Origin: Parapedobacter indicus
GTDB lineage: Bacteria; Bacteroidota; Bacteroidia; Sphingobacteriales; Sphingobacteriaceae
Direction of reading: 5' to 3'
Assembly (NCBI RefSeq): GCF_900113765.1
Contig: NZ_FOQO01000003.1
Span: 372,001 to 436,000, forward strand
Length of the DNA: 64,000 nt
Shown: positions 37,813-46,753 of the stretch, piece after piece
How positions within the stretch are numbered: position 1 is the stretch's first letter
Layout of the letters: every line of letters starts with the position of its first letter
The notes under the pieces: model-generated
What the model was told of the DNA's origin: nothing
What the model saw: only the letters and a program-made list of their open reading frames with translations
Databases searched by the model: none
Position numbers and translations under genes: made by a program

Positions 37813-38021
37813 GTTTGAGAACCTGACAATGAATTAATATTCTGATTATCAATAGAATAAAAAATTGGAACGATAATGAATATCAGGACACAAGGAAAGA
37901 TGAGAAGAAACAGGCCGATAGCTGAGGGAAGATCGCTGAAAGCCAATGACGGATGATAAGAAAAGTAACGAACCACGCACACGGCTGAATGCTGATAGCC
38001 AACTGCTGATAGCTAAACAAC
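37813..38021 (+). other. Leader region of the first ABC unit
   Basis: About 209 bp without a gene between the palindromes and the ATPase gene; with 37635-37812 it makes up a 387-bp gap. It contains the sigma-54-like element at 37866-37881 and a short direct repeat CTGATAGC (near 37990 and 38005) just before the start codon. A 79-codon minus-strand frame here (37743-37982) is not believable, because it runs through the palindromes. Confidence 0.6.
37866..37881 (+). promoter_or_regulatory. Weak sigma-54-like promoter, copy A
   Basis: TGGAACGATAATGAAT: the -24 half (TTGGAACGA with its 5' T) fits the sigma-54 consensus well, the -12 half poorly. The GG lies exactly as far from the second palindrome (62.5 bp from its centre) as in copies B and C, which is the main support. 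Confidence 0.5.
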
Positions 38022-38696
38022 ATGATTAAAATTACCGAACTACAAAAATTTTATCGTACCGAGGAAGTCGAAACGGTGGCGCTTAACAACCTGAGCATCC
38101 ATGTAAAGGGCGGCGAATTTGTGGCCGTAATGGGCCCTTCGGGTTGCGGCAAATCCACCTTGCTCAACATTGTGGGCTTATTGGATGATTTGGACAACGG
38201 CAGTTACCTGTTTAATGGGATTGAAGTTGCCAAGTTTAACGAGCGCAAACGTTCCGACCTGCGCAAACACAACATCGGCTTCGTGTTCCAGAGCTTTAAC
38301 CTCATTGACGAGCTAACGGTATTCGAAAACGTAGAGCTGCCACTCATCTATACAAAGGTTCCGGCAGCGGAGCGCAAAAAAAGGGTGGAAGAAGTGTTGG
38401 AAAAGGTACAGATTATGCACCGGCGCAATCACTTCCCGCAGCAGCTCTCGGGCGGTCAGCAACAGCGTGTGGCCGTAGCCCGCGCCGTGGTAAATAAACC
38501 CAAACTGATCCTTGCTGACGAACCAACGGGTAATCTCGACTCCAATAACGGTAATGAGGTAATGCAACTGCTTACCGAACTCAACGAAGCGGGTACCACG
38601 ATTGTAATGGTAACCCACAGCGAGCATGACGCCCGCTATGCCGATCGCATCATCCGCATGCTGGATGGGCAGGTGCTGATGGAGACGGTGGGTTGA
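38022..38696 (+). CDS. ABC transporter ATP-binding protein (MacB/LolD type)
   Basis: 224 residues. Walker A GPSGCGKST (38-46), Q-loop Gln90, signature LSGGQQQR (142-149), Walker B LILADE (162-167) followed by PTGNLDS, and switch His199 (MVTHSEHD). This is the type VII (MacB/LolD/FtsE) class, which drives mechanotransmission in the periplasm instead of moving cargo through the membrane. It is the only such ATPase in the window and leads a run of ten permease genes, so one ATPase probably serves many permeases. The adaptor and TolC-like partners are not encoded here. A hairpin repeat begins 4 bp after its stop. Confidence 0.97.
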   Translation: MIKITELQKFYRTEEVETVALNNLSIHVKGGEFVAVMGPSGCGKSTLLNIVGLLDDLDNGSYLFNGIEVAKFNERKRSDLRKHNIGFVFQSFNLIDELTVFENVELPLIYTKVPAAERKKRVEEVLEKVQIMHRRNHFPQQLSGGQQQRVAVARAVVNKPKLILADEPTGNLDSNNGNEVMQLLTELNEAGTTIVMVTHSEHDARYADRIIRMLDGQVLMETVG

Positions 38697-38700
38697 TTGG

Positions 38701-38780
38701 GGTTTTGATCCGTTGCTCCACGACTGGATCCGCGGCGCTACGCTGATGTCCCTGGGCCGTGTCTGCAACGGACCAAAACC
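38701..38780. repeat. 80-nt imperfect hairpin repeat, copy 1
   Basis: The arms GGTTTTGATCCGTTGC (38701-38716) and GCAACGGACCAAAACC (38765-38780) pair at 15 of 16 positions. The interior holds CGACTGGATCC...GGGCCG, shared with copies 2-4. It lies between the ATPase and the first permease. Confidence 0.85.
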
Positions 38781-38821
38781 TCGGAAAAGAAGATATAGGT
38801 GGATATCTCCTATCTAAAAAT

Positions 38822-41194
38822 ATGATCAAGAACTATTTCAAGACTGCGTGGCGAAATCTAAAGGAACATAAGTTCCATACGTTTGTGAATATTAGTGGGT
38901 TGGCATTTGGCCTTGCCACGGCCATTTTGCTACTCCTTTGGGTACAACATGAGCGAAGCTACGATCGCTTTCACAAGGATTATTCCCGTATTCACCGGAT
39001 TATCCCACACTTGGATGCCAACACCGTTTGGGAAGGGGTACCCGGACCACTGGCCGTATATGCCCAATCGGTACCCGAAGTCGAGGCTATTGTACGTGTG
39101 ATGGAAGGCAGCGGCCAAGTACTGGCAACCGAAGACCGAAGCACCGTGCTGGACGATTTCACGGTAGCCTACGTAGACAGCACATTCCTAACACTATTCG
39201 ACTTCGGATTGCTCAACGGAGAGACCAAGCCGCTGTTTCCCAACCCAAACAGCATCACCCTGACCGAGTCGACCGCAAAAAAATTCTTTGGTGAGGATGA
39301 CCCCATGGGCAAGGTGCTCCAACTCCGGGGAGAAAACTTTACCGTTGCGGGGGTGTTGCGGGACTTTCCTGATAATTCGTCTCTGGCCTTTGACGCCGTG
39401 CTGCCCATGGCTCATTATGCGCAGCGATTTACGGCCAACGGTGGAAACGGAGACTGGAAAACCATCGACACCGATTTGGGCAACTATGCCTTCAAAACCT
39501 TTGTCAAATTGCATAGTGACGCAAACCCAGAAACCGTTGGCCGAAAGTTCACCCAACTTTACAAAGATGCACGAAATGGGGAAAGCACTACCGTGTTCAA
39601 GCTGCAACCACTTGCCGACCAGCACTTGGTCAGCGTTGACGGAAACACTTCTGCCGCAAGGATGGTACAGGTCTTTTTGCTTATCGCTATCCTCGTATTG
39701 GCTATTGCAGCTATCAACTACGTCAACCTTACTACTGCCCGCGCACTGGTACGAGCCCGGGAAGTCGGCATCCGGAAAGTTGTCGGCGCCAGCAAGGTGC
39801 AATTGTTCCTGCAGTTTATAGCGGAGACCGCCTTGCTGTTCTGCTTTGCGCTGTTGATTGCCATCGGGCTGATCGTCTTACTCCTGCCGCTGTATAACAA
39901 CATCTCCGGCAAGCAACTTCACTTTTCGCTTGCGAACCCGGAAATGTGGAAAGTCGTCGGGTATTCGGCGGTAGGCACGTTAGTGGCGGCATCGATTTAT
40001 CCCGCACTCCTGTTATCCGGTTTCCAGCCGCTGCAGGTGATGAAAGGCAAAATGGCTTCCGGTAGGAGCGCCTCGCTACTGCGCAAAGTACTTGTAGTCT
40101 TCCAGTTTTCCATCGCAATGGTGCTCATCGTTGCCACACTGGTTATCAGCCGCCAAATGGCCTACATGCGGAAGGTTGATCTCGGTTACGATAAAAGTTA
40201 TGTGTTCAGTGCATCGCTTCCCGACGCAGCGGTGGAACATATCGACGCCGTTAAGAATGAGTTAACGAACCATCCCGGAATTGTCAGTATAGCGCTTTCG
40301 AATGTCAATGATATTACCAATATGGATAATTCGACCGGTGACCTTGACTGGCCTGGGAAACCGGAAAATAGTGGTCTCATCATTTCGCAATCGTTGATTG
40401 ACGGGAATTTCATTCCTACTATGGGCATCGAACTATTGGAAGGGCGGAACTTAACCGGTACTGCGGCCGATAGCAATTTGTATGTTGTTAATGAAGCAGC
40501 CGTGCGAGCGATGGGCCTCACTCCTCCTTATGTTGGTACGCCCATCAGTTTTCACGACCGACCGGGAACCATTGTCGGTGTGGTTAAGGATTTTAACTTT
40601 AAACCCCTCAAGGAGAAAATTAGCCCGCTGCTCTTCTTCAATTGGTGGACGGGCAATCGGTTGTACGTCCGTACCACAGCAGCAGAGGCGGCGAACGCGA
40701 TCAAAGCCGTAGAACGGCAGTACAAAAAATACGCGGGCGACATCCCTGCCCCTTTCCGGTACGAATTTGTAGACCAGCAGTTTGAAGCCAAATACCGGGC
40801 AGATCAGCGTGCGGGCCTGCTATTCAATATTTTCGCCGGTATTGCCATTTTTATTTCCTGCCTCGGCCTGTTGGGGCTTTCTACGTACACCGTACGGCAA
40901 CGGGTGAAGGAAATCGGAATCCGCAAGGTGCTAGGCGCGAGTGTGAGCAGCATCGTGGGGTTACTATCCAGCGGATCGCTCTGGTTAATATTGATTTCGG
41001 TCGTCCTTGGGACACCTATCGCATGGTGGACGATGAGCAACTGGTTGGACGACTTCGCTTATCGGATTGAAATCCAGTGGTGGATGTTTGTCGTAGCGGG
41101 TTTGGCCGCGTTGCTGATTGCGTTGTTAACGGTTAGCTTCCAAGCGATCAAGGCGGCGGTAGCAAATCCGGTTGAATCGCTTAGAGATGAGTAA
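38822..41194 (+). CDS. Double-FtsX ABC permease (MacB_PCD), no. 1
   Basis: 790 residues. The frame is open from 38759, but those codons lie in the hairpin repeat; MIKNYFKTAWRNLKEHK at 38822 matches all paralogues. Layout: first membrane helix (about 20-42), periplasmic MacB-type domain (about 45-270), three helices with the first FtsX domain (about 278-400), then a second helix-periplasmic-FtsX half (about 425-790). REVGIRKVVGASKVQLFLQF and KEIGIRKVLGASVSSIVGLL are the two cytosolic coupling loops that touch the ATPase. One chain therefore equals a fused permease dimer. It ends in NPVESLRDE. Likely role: efflux or lipoprotein/peptide transport with the adjacent ATPase. Confidence 0.94.
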   Translation: MIKNYFKTAWRNLKEHKFHTFVNISGLAFGLATAILLLLWVQHERSYDRFHKDYSRIHRIIPHLDANTVWEGVPGPLAVYAQSVPEVEAIVRVMEGSGQVLATEDRSTVLDDFTVAYVDSTFLTLFDFGLLNGETKPLFPNPNSITLTESTAKKFFGEDDPMGKVLQLRGENFTVAGVLRDFPDNSSLAFDAVLPMAHYAQRFTANGGNGDWKTIDTDLGNYAFKTFVKLHSDANPETVGRKFTQLYKDARNGESTTVFKLQPLADQHLVSVDGNTSAARMVQVFLLIAILVLAIAAINYVNLTTARALVRAREVGIRKVVGASKVQLFLQFIAETALLFCFALLIAIGLIVLLLPLYNNISGKQLHFSLANPEMWKVVGYSAVGTLVAASIYPALLLSGFQPLQVMKGKMASGRSASLLRKVLVVFQFSIAMVLIVATLVISRQMAYMRKVDLGYDKSYVFSASLPDAAVEHIDAVKNELTNHPGIVSIALSNVNDITNMDNSTGDLDWPGKPENSGLIISQSLIDGNFIPTMGIELLEGRNLTGTAADSNLYVVNEAAVRAMGLTPPYVGTPISFHDRPGTIVGVVKDFNFKPLKEKISPLLFFNWWTGNRLYVRTTAAEAANAIKAVERQYKKYAGDIPAPFRYEFVDQQFEAKYRADQRAGLLFNIFAGIAIFISCLGLLGLSTYTVRQRVKEIGIRKVLGASVSSIVGLLSSGSLWLILISVVLGTPIAWWTMSNWLDDFAYRIEIQWWMFVVAGLAALLIALLTVSFQAIKAAVANPVESLRDE

Positions 41195-41223
41195 TTGGAA
41201 ATGACAGCTGACATTTGAAAGCT

Positions 41224-43614
41224 ATGATTAGGAACCATTTCAAAACCGCGTGGCGGAATTTATTAAAAAACAAGCTGTTCAGCCTATTGAACATCTTTGG
41301 ACTTGCTTTAGGATTGGCTGCAGCCTTATTATTGTCGCTCTTTATCATTCAGGAGCATTCTTTCGATCGATTTACAAACCGGGAGAAAATCTTCCGATAC
41401 ATTGCACACATCACCTATAACGGCACCAACATGCTGTGGGCGGGCGTACCCAATGCGATCGGCCCGACGGTGAAGGAGAACATGCCAGAAGTACAACGAT
41501 CAGCCCGCACGCTATTGAATGGCTTCGGAGATAATGCAAGCATCCGTGTGGGGGAGGATGCCTTTATCGAAAGTCGCTTGTATTGGGCGGACCCGGACAT
41601 CGTGGAAATTTTTGACTTGAACCTCCTACATGGCAACCGCAAAACCGCATTGACCGAACCGAATACTATCCTGCTTTCAGAAAGTAAGGCCAAACAGTAT
41701 TTTGGCAACGAAAATCCCCTCAACAAAACCGTCGAACTGGATCGAAATACCACACTTAAAGTAACTGGAGTCTACGCCGACCTGCCCATGACAAGCACAT
41801 TCGATGCGGAACTGATTGGTTCATTTAGTACAAGCGGTTACTCGAAAAACATTACATGGGACAATGCGAGCTTCGAAACGTGGATTATGCTCCGTGATCC
41901 GGATGACCGGAAAAAGGTGGAATCTTACCTCCCAAAGATGATTGAAGACCATGTCGGTTCGGAAGGCACCTATTACACACTTTCCCTCCAGCCGCTGGCA
42001 GATGTACATCAGTACTCGACAGAAATCAATACATATAGCAACAGGAAAGGCGACGCCTCCCAACTGCTACAATTGACATACCTCGCCATCGCACTGTTGC
42101 TCATGGCGGCCATCAACTACATGAACCTCGCCACGGCCCGCGCGCAGCAGCGGAGTAAAGAAGTAGGAGTGAGTAAAACGCTCGGAGCTCGCCGAAAAGG
42201 ATTATTGAGCAAGTTTTACGCTGAAACGGCCGTGTTGACTTTCATTGCCATCGGCATTGGACTAGCCCTTGCCGTCATGGGGATTCCGATTTTCAATGCG
42301 CTATCCGGCAAAACGTTGACCTACGACACCCTGTCGCATCCGATTTTCTGGGTAGGATTGCCATTATTGTGGCTTTCTCTCACATTGATTTCCGGCCTTT
42401 ACCCGGCACTTGTCTTATCGTCTTACACCCCACTGGAGGCCCTCCAAAAAGGGAAAGTGACGAGGGCCGGATCGATACTTTTCCGTAGAGCACTTGTCGT
42501 GTTACAGTTCTCCGCCAGCATTGTCCTGATCGTTGGCGTGGTGATCATGCATCGCCAAATGGATTTCATGAGCCACCGGAAGCTTGGTTATAATCCCGAG
42601 AACGTCCTCGCCATTAATTTGGGATCGTTGAATGAGCAGGAACGGGATGCGCTGCGAAACCGGATCGGTGCATTGGCGCCTACCCGAAGCACGGTTGTAT
42701 CGCAGGCCTTTCCGGGAAAGGGTGAAAGCAGCCATACACTACGCAAAGACGATTCGGACAAGCAGGGTGCGATGTTTTATGCCAACCGGGTCGATGGCGA
42801 CATCGAAGAAGTCTTAGAACTGAAGCTACTGGCCGGAAGGATGGTTAAAGAGCGGGTGGATAGTGATACGACGCAAGAAGGCGGATGGATTTTCGAAATG
42901 GTGCTAAACAAGCATGCTGTCGACTACCTAGGCCTCATACCGGAGGAAGTTATCGGCAAAAAGCCATTGGCGGGAATCGGTGATAACACCTACGTCGTAG
43001 GTGTCGTGGACAATTTCAATTATGCCTCTCTACACAATCCGATGGGGGCATATGCTTTTACGAATACTCCCCAGAGGTTACGTTACCTATTGGTACGATT
43101 CGCTACGGGCGATCTTCGGACTACGCTCCGACAATATGAACAAGCTTTCAAGCAGGTTGTGCCGGACGCTCCGTTTGACTACACGTTCCTGGACAGCCAC
43201 CTTGAGAGCCTTTATCTGGCCGACCGGCAGACGGCATCGGTACTGCTTGCATTTTCTATACTGGCGGTATTCGTGGGTTGCCTAGGCCTGTTCGGACTCG
43301 CTGCGTTCACCGCCGAGAAGCGCACCAAGGAAATCGGTGTGCGCAAAGTGCTCGGGGCCACCGTTACCTCCTTGGTTCGATTGATAAGTCTTGACTTTGT
43401 TAAGTTAGTAGTGGTTGCTTTCGTCATTGCTTGCCCCCTATCCTACTGGGGCTTCAGCAGATGGCTCGATAATTTCGCTTATCGAATCGATATCCAATGG
43501 TGGATGTTCGCGGCGGCAGGGCTGGCGGCTGTCGTGATCGCATTATTAACAGTAAGCTTCCAAGCGATTAAGGCGGCGGTAGCCAATCCAGTTGAGTCGT
43601 TGCGGGATGAATGA
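41224..43614 (+). CDS. Double-FtsX ABC permease, no. 2
   Basis: 796 residues. The frame opens at a TTG (41215), but ATG at 41224 gives MIRNHFKTAWRNLLKNKLF, in line with the paralogues. Coupling loops: KEVGVSKTLGARRKGLLSKF in the first half, where the usual IRK reads VSK, and KEIGVRKVLGATVTSLVRLI in the second. It is 29 bp behind permease 1, so it belongs to the same transcript. The last 40 codons (AAVVIALLTVSFQAIKAAVA...) are nearly the same as those of permease 1, although the periplasmic domains differ strongly. Directly after the stop comes hairpin copy 2. Confidence 0.94.
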   Translation: MIRNHFKTAWRNLLKNKLFSLLNIFGLALGLAAALLLSLFIIQEHSFDRFTNREKIFRYIAHITYNGTNMLWAGVPNAIGPTVKENMPEVQRSARTLLNGFGDNASIRVGEDAFIESRLYWADPDIVEIFDLNLLHGNRKTALTEPNTILLSESKAKQYFGNENPLNKTVELDRNTTLKVTGVYADLPMTSTFDAELIGSFSTSGYSKNITWDNASFETWIMLRDPDDRKKVESYLPKMIEDHVGSEGTYYTLSLQPLADVHQYSTEINTYSNRKGDASQLLQLTYLAIALLLMAAINYMNLATARAQQRSKEVGVSKTLGARRKGLLSKFYAETAVLTFIAIGIGLALAVMGIPIFNALSGKTLTYDTLSHPIFWVGLPLLWLSLTLISGLYPALVLSSYTPLEALQKGKVTRAGSILFRRALVVLQFSASIVLIVGVVIMHRQMDFMSHRKLGYNPENVLAINLGSLNEQERDALRNRIGALAPTRSTVVSQAFPGKGESSHTLRKDDSDKQGAMFYANRVDGDIEEVLELKLLAGRMVKERVDSDTTQEGGWIFEMVLNKHAVDYLGLIPEEVIGKKPLAGIGDNTYVVGVVDNFNYASLHNPMGAYAFTNTPQRLRYLLVRFATGDLRTTLRQYEQAFKQVVPDAPFDYTFLDSHLESLYLADRQTASVLLAFSILAVFVGCLGLFGLAAFTAEKRTKEIGVRKVLGATVTSLVRLISLDFVKLVVVAFVIACPLSYWGFSRWLDNFAYRIDIQWWMFAAAGLAAVVIALLTVSFQAIKAAVANPVESLRDE

Positions 43615-43732
43615 TGATTTATCCTGTTGCTCCCCGACTGGATCCGGGCGCTTCGCTACCGTATCCTAGGCCGGGTCTGCAGCAGGAAAAATCAGTTAGG
43701 AGTAGGAAGAGAAATGTGAGGGATGAATGATT
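43604..43732. repeat. Long direct repeat (with 46569-46698)
   Basis: This stretch, containing the last codons of permease 2, the 80-nt hairpin and a tail (GTTAGGAGTAGGAAGAGAAA), is nearly identical to 46569-46698. In both, GGGATGARTGAT occurs on each side of the hairpin, 114-116 bp apart, like a target duplication. Confidence 0.75.
43615..43694. repeat. 80-nt imperfect hairpin repeat, copy 2
   Basis: It starts at the base after the stop codon. The arms TGATTTATCCTGTTGC and GCAGCAGGAAAAATCA pair at 14 of 16 positions. Identical to copy 3. Confidence 0.9.
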
Positions 43733-43753
43733 AGTGGTTTTATACTTTTACTT

Positions 43754-43933
43754 TCAATAAAGGGCGGAATAACCATGCAATATTACCGCGAATCCTCCCA
43801 CCAAGAGATACCGTACCTCTTGCTCATTTAACGCAAACAAAAAGTCCCTAAAATCTTCGTTAAGGATGTAGCTCCTCAAGCTTGCTTCTTCCTCTGACAC
43901 TAAATTTGGTTCGGTTAAGGCGGGATCGGAAAG
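43754..43933 (-). pseudogene. Truncated nucleotidyltransferase-fold gene (MNT/AbiEii-like), N-terminal part
   Basis: A 59-codon open stretch on the minus strand, ended by TGA (43754-43756), contains SYILNEDFRDFLFALNEQ, then EVRYLLVGGFAVILHGYS. The pattern LLVGGxAVxxHGY is the start of the minimal nucleotidyltransferase fold of toxin-like and AbiEii-like proteins, where the next 20 residues would bring the catalytic Asp pair. Here the frame ends right after HGYSALY, so the active site is absent. There is no ATG in frame; GTG at 43898 is the only plausible start. I read it as a fragment left from a lost gene, cut off where the hairpin/direct repeat begins. Confidence 0.7.
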
Positions 43934-43997
43934 TCATAAAATTCCATCATGCACTACAAGTTACCAAGTCCGGCAGTGGATTAGCAGAATAAGCAAT

Positions 43998-44034
43998 TGT
44001 CCGATATGGAACAATTGCTGTTCGATACCGAACA
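43998..44034. promoter_or_regulatory. Tandem palindromic activator sites, copy B
   Basis: TGTCCGATATGGAACA (43998-44013) and TGTTCGATACCGAACA (44019-44034), again 21 bp start to start. Centre of the second site to the GG of the sigma-54-like promoter is 62.5 bp. Confidence 0.85.
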
Positions 44035-44087
44035 CTTTTTCACGAGACAATCAAAATAAACAACTTAAAATCAACCACTTAATTGTT

Positions 44088-44103
44088 TGGCGCAATAACT
44101 GTA
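44088..44103 (+). promoter_or_regulatory. Sigma-54-like promoter, copy B
   Basis: TGGCGCAATAACTGTA against consensus TGGCAC-N5-TTGCW: GG and TG are correctly placed and 8 of 11 fixed positions agree. The 19-nt stretch TTTGGCGCAATAACTGTAT recurs unchanged at 55347-55365. A start near 44115 would leave a leader of about 29 nt. Confidence 0.75.
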
Positions 44104-44143
44104 TTGTCAATCGCTGAGATTCGATAACAGCTAACGAAAGACA

Positions 44144-46579
44144 ATGATTTCTAATTACTTCAAAACCGCATTACGGCAGCTTTGGCGCAATAAGTTCATC
44201 TCGTTGTTAACACTGTTGGGGCTTTCCATCGGCATCAGTTCGGCTCTGGTAATTTCCCTGATTGTGTATTATGAATTCAGTTTCGACACCTTCCTGCCAA
44301 ATAAAGAACGGATATACCGGGTGGTGATCGATGCAAACTTCGGTGGTTTTGAGGGGCATAGTGGCAGCGCACCGGCGCCCTTGGCCAACGCAATACCAAT
44401 TGAACTCACAGGCGTCGAACAGACGGTTCCGGTCTTCCAATTCCAGGGCGATGCCAGCGCTCTTGTACGTATCGAAGAAGGCCAAAGCACGAAGCCGCGC
44501 GAGTTTAAGAAACAATCACAGGTAATTTTTACAAATATCGATTATTTCCAGCTTTTGGACTATGACTGGGTTGCCGGAGAGGGATCGGGAGCAATCGGAC
44601 AGCCTTATACGGTGGTGTTGACGGAGAGTCGGGCCCGGCTTTACTTTCCTACATCGTCACCCATCGAAACTATCGGTAAACAACTTACATACAACGACCT
44701 AACCGTTACCGTATCCGGTATCGTGCGAGATTTGGATAGACCGACAAGTTTTACGGGCAAGGAATTCATTTCTTTTGCTACCATCGAAGCCTCCCCGCTG
44801 AAGGATCAGTTCATGATGACGGAATGGAACGACTGGATGGCGTACTCACAACTGTTCATCAAACTGGAGACAGGCCACACGGCAGCCAACGTCCAAGCCC
44901 AACTGAACCGAATGTATCAAACCCATAATACGGAATCGGGTAGTGACATTACCCTTACTCTTCAGCCGTTGCACGACATCCATTTCAATACGAAATATCA
45001 AAGCATCGGTGGCCGTGTTGCGGAGAAGTCCACCTTATATGGGCTGATGATTACGGCCGCCTTCCTGTTGCTGCTGGGATGCATCAATTTCATTAACCTC
45101 ACCACCGCACAGGCATCGCAACGGGCCAAAGAAATCGGTGTCCGTAAAACATTGGGTAGCTCCCGAAGGCAGCTGATCCGGCAGTTTCTCGGCGAAACAC
45201 TGCTGCTTACCAGCGTCGCCACCTTGTTTTCACTGCTACTGGTACCGATCATCCTCCGTTTGTTCGCCGTTTATACCCCGCCGGGGTTAGACGCGAGCTT
45301 CATGGGACAAGCCGGCTATCTGGCATGGCTTGCACTGCTTATTTTAGTCGTTGGTTTTCTCTCCGGTTGTTATCCCGCGGTGGTGCTCTCCCGTTATCGC
45401 CCCGCGGCCACCTTACGCAATCAGATCTCCGCAGGCACCGGCCGATCGCGGCAAACCACGGTCCGCCAAGTGTTAACCGTTTCTCAATTTACGGTTGCCC
45501 AATTTTTCATCCTAGCTACGCTCATTGTGACCCAACAGATTGACTATTCGTTGAAAGCAGACATGGGATTCGATAAAGACGCCGTAATCAAGTTTGATAG
45601 CCCCAGAGATGCGGCACAAAAACAACAGACCCTGTTGCATACCATCCAATCGCTGCCGGGCGTCGAGTTGGCAAGCACGGGATTCTTGGCTCCCGCCGAC
45701 CAGGGGATGTCCTTTACCAGTGTCACTTACAACAATGGAAAAGCAGCGTTCCAACCGCAGACGCAAATCCGGTGGGGCGATGAAAATTACCTCGATGTCT
45801 ACCGGATCGAGCTGGTGGCAGGGCGTAATGTTTTGCCCGGGGATTCCGTCAAGGAGTTGCTGGTGAATGAGCAGTTTGTCAAGGAAATTGGCTTCCAGCA
45901 ACCGGAAGAGGCCCTGGGTGTCGCGCTCGACTGGAATGGCCGGGCAGTTCCCATTGTGGGCGTCATGAAAGACTTCCACGCGCGGTCCATACGCGCACCA
46001 ATTGGCCCGCTGTTGTTCGAAAAAAATCAAGGTTCCATCTTCCATGTCCGACTCAAACCCAACCGGGATGGCCAATCGTGGAGCGAGACGCTGACGCAAA
46101 TCCGGAAAGCCTATGCACAAATATTTCCCGAGGAAGCGTTCAACTACCAATTTGTGGACGAAATGGTCGCACAGTTCTACAAACGGGAACAGGCCACGGC
46201 AGGCTTGCTGGGCTGGGCAATGTCGCTATCGATTGGCATCAGTTGCCTGGGATTATTGGGATTAACCACCTACACCGTCAACACACGCGCTAAGGAAATC
46301 GGCATCCGCAAAGTATTGGGGGCTTCTGTGGCGGGTATAGCGAAGTTGCTTTCTACCGACTTTATTAAACTGGTACTTATTGCAGTTGTTATTGCGTCTC
46401 CGATTGCGTGGTGGGCCATGAATAGATGGCTGACAGATTTCGCTTATCGCATCGACATTGAATGGTGGATGTTTGCGGTAGCGGGTATTGCGGCAATGGT
46501 GATCGCCTTGCTTACGGTAGGTTGGCAGGCCGTGCGGGCAGCGGTGGCCAATCCGGTGGATAGTTTGAGGGATGAGTGA
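44144..46579 (+). CDS. Double-FtsX ABC permease, no. 3
   Basis: 811 residues, the first gene of the second unit and preceded by its own palindrome pair and sigma-54-like promoter. It starts MISNYFKTALRQLWRNK and ends NPVDSLRDE. The coupling loops KEIGVRKTLGSSRRQLIRQF and KEIGIRKVLGASVAGIAKLL are intact. The first periplasmic domain (about 45-285) shares the FDTFLPNKERIYRV opening with permease 7, which also has the closest regulatory region. Hairpin copy 3 begins at the first base after the stop. Confidence 0.94.
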   Translation: MISNYFKTALRQLWRNKFISLLTLLGLSIGISSALVISLIVYYEFSFDTFLPNKERIYRVVIDANFGGFEGHSGSAPAPLANAIPIELTGVEQTVPVFQFQGDASALVRIEEGQSTKPREFKKQSQVIFTNIDYFQLLDYDWVAGEGSGAIGQPYTVVLTESRARLYFPTSSPIETIGKQLTYNDLTVTVSGIVRDLDRPTSFTGKEFISFATIEASPLKDQFMMTEWNDWMAYSQLFIKLETGHTAANVQAQLNRMYQTHNTESGSDITLTLQPLHDIHFNTKYQSIGGRVAEKSTLYGLMITAAFLLLLGCINFINLTTAQASQRAKEIGVRKTLGSSRRQLIRQFLGETLLLTSVATLFSLLLVPIILRLFAVYTPPGLDASFMGQAGYLAWLALLILVVGFLSGCYPAVVLSRYRPAATLRNQISAGTGRSRQTTVRQVLTVSQFTVAQFFILATLIVTQQIDYSLKADMGFDKDAVIKFDSPRDAAQKQQTLLHTIQSLPGVELASTGFLAPADQGMSFTSVTYNNGKAAFQPQTQIRWGDENYLDVYRIELVAGRNVLPGDSVKELLVNEQFVKEIGFQQPEEALGVALDWNGRAVPIVGVMKDFHARSIRAPIGPLLFEKNQGSIFHVRLKPNRDGQSWSETLTQIRKAYAQIFPEEAFNYQFVDEMVAQFYKREQATAGLLGWAMSLSIGISCLGLLGLTTYTVNTRAKEIGIRKVLGASVAGIAKLLSTDFIKLVLIAVVIASPIAWWAMNRWLTDFAYRIDIEWWMFAVAGIAAMVIALLTVGWQAVRAAVANPVDSLRDE

Positions 46580-46698
46580 TGATTTATCCTGTTGCTCCCC
46601 GACTGGATCCGGGCGCTTCGCTACCGTATCCTAGGCCGGGTCTGCAGCAGGAAAAATCAGTTAGGAGTAGGGAGAGAAATGTGGGATGAGTGATGATT
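46569..46698. repeat. Long direct repeat (with 43604-43732)
   Basis: Second copy of the 130-bp unit: gene 3' end, hairpin, GTTAGGAGTAGGGAGAGAAA tail and then GGGATGAGTGATGATT again (46569-46584 and 46683-46698). Confidence 0.75.
46580..46659. repeat. 80-nt imperfect hairpin repeat, copy 3
   Basis: Same sequence as copy 2, again directly after a permease stop codon. The remaining 94 bp before the next permease hold no promoter that I can see. Confidence 0.9.
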
Positions 46699-46753
46699 AT
46701 GGTTCAAAAAATGTAGCGCCTTGGATGCAGCAGTTAGTTAAATACAGATCATT

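Larger units (their letters stand above)
43695..44143. other. Intergenic region between ABC units 1 and 2
   Basis: With the hairpin, 529 bp lack an intact gene. In order: tail of the direct repeat, the minus-strand nucleotidyltransferase remnant (43754-43933), the palindrome pair (43998-44034), the sigma-54-like promoter (44088-44103), and a ~28-nt leader to the next start codon. Confidence 0.75.

Noticed and set aside
37743..37982. 79-codon minus-strand frame with a hydrophobic segment
   Set aside because: It runs through the palindrome pair and the sigma-54-like element, has no family resemblance, and its hydrophobic part is explained by AT-rich intergenic DNA.
38759..38821. Upstream start for permease 1
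   Set aside because: Those codons lie in hairpin copy 1; the paralogue-like N terminus begins at 38822.
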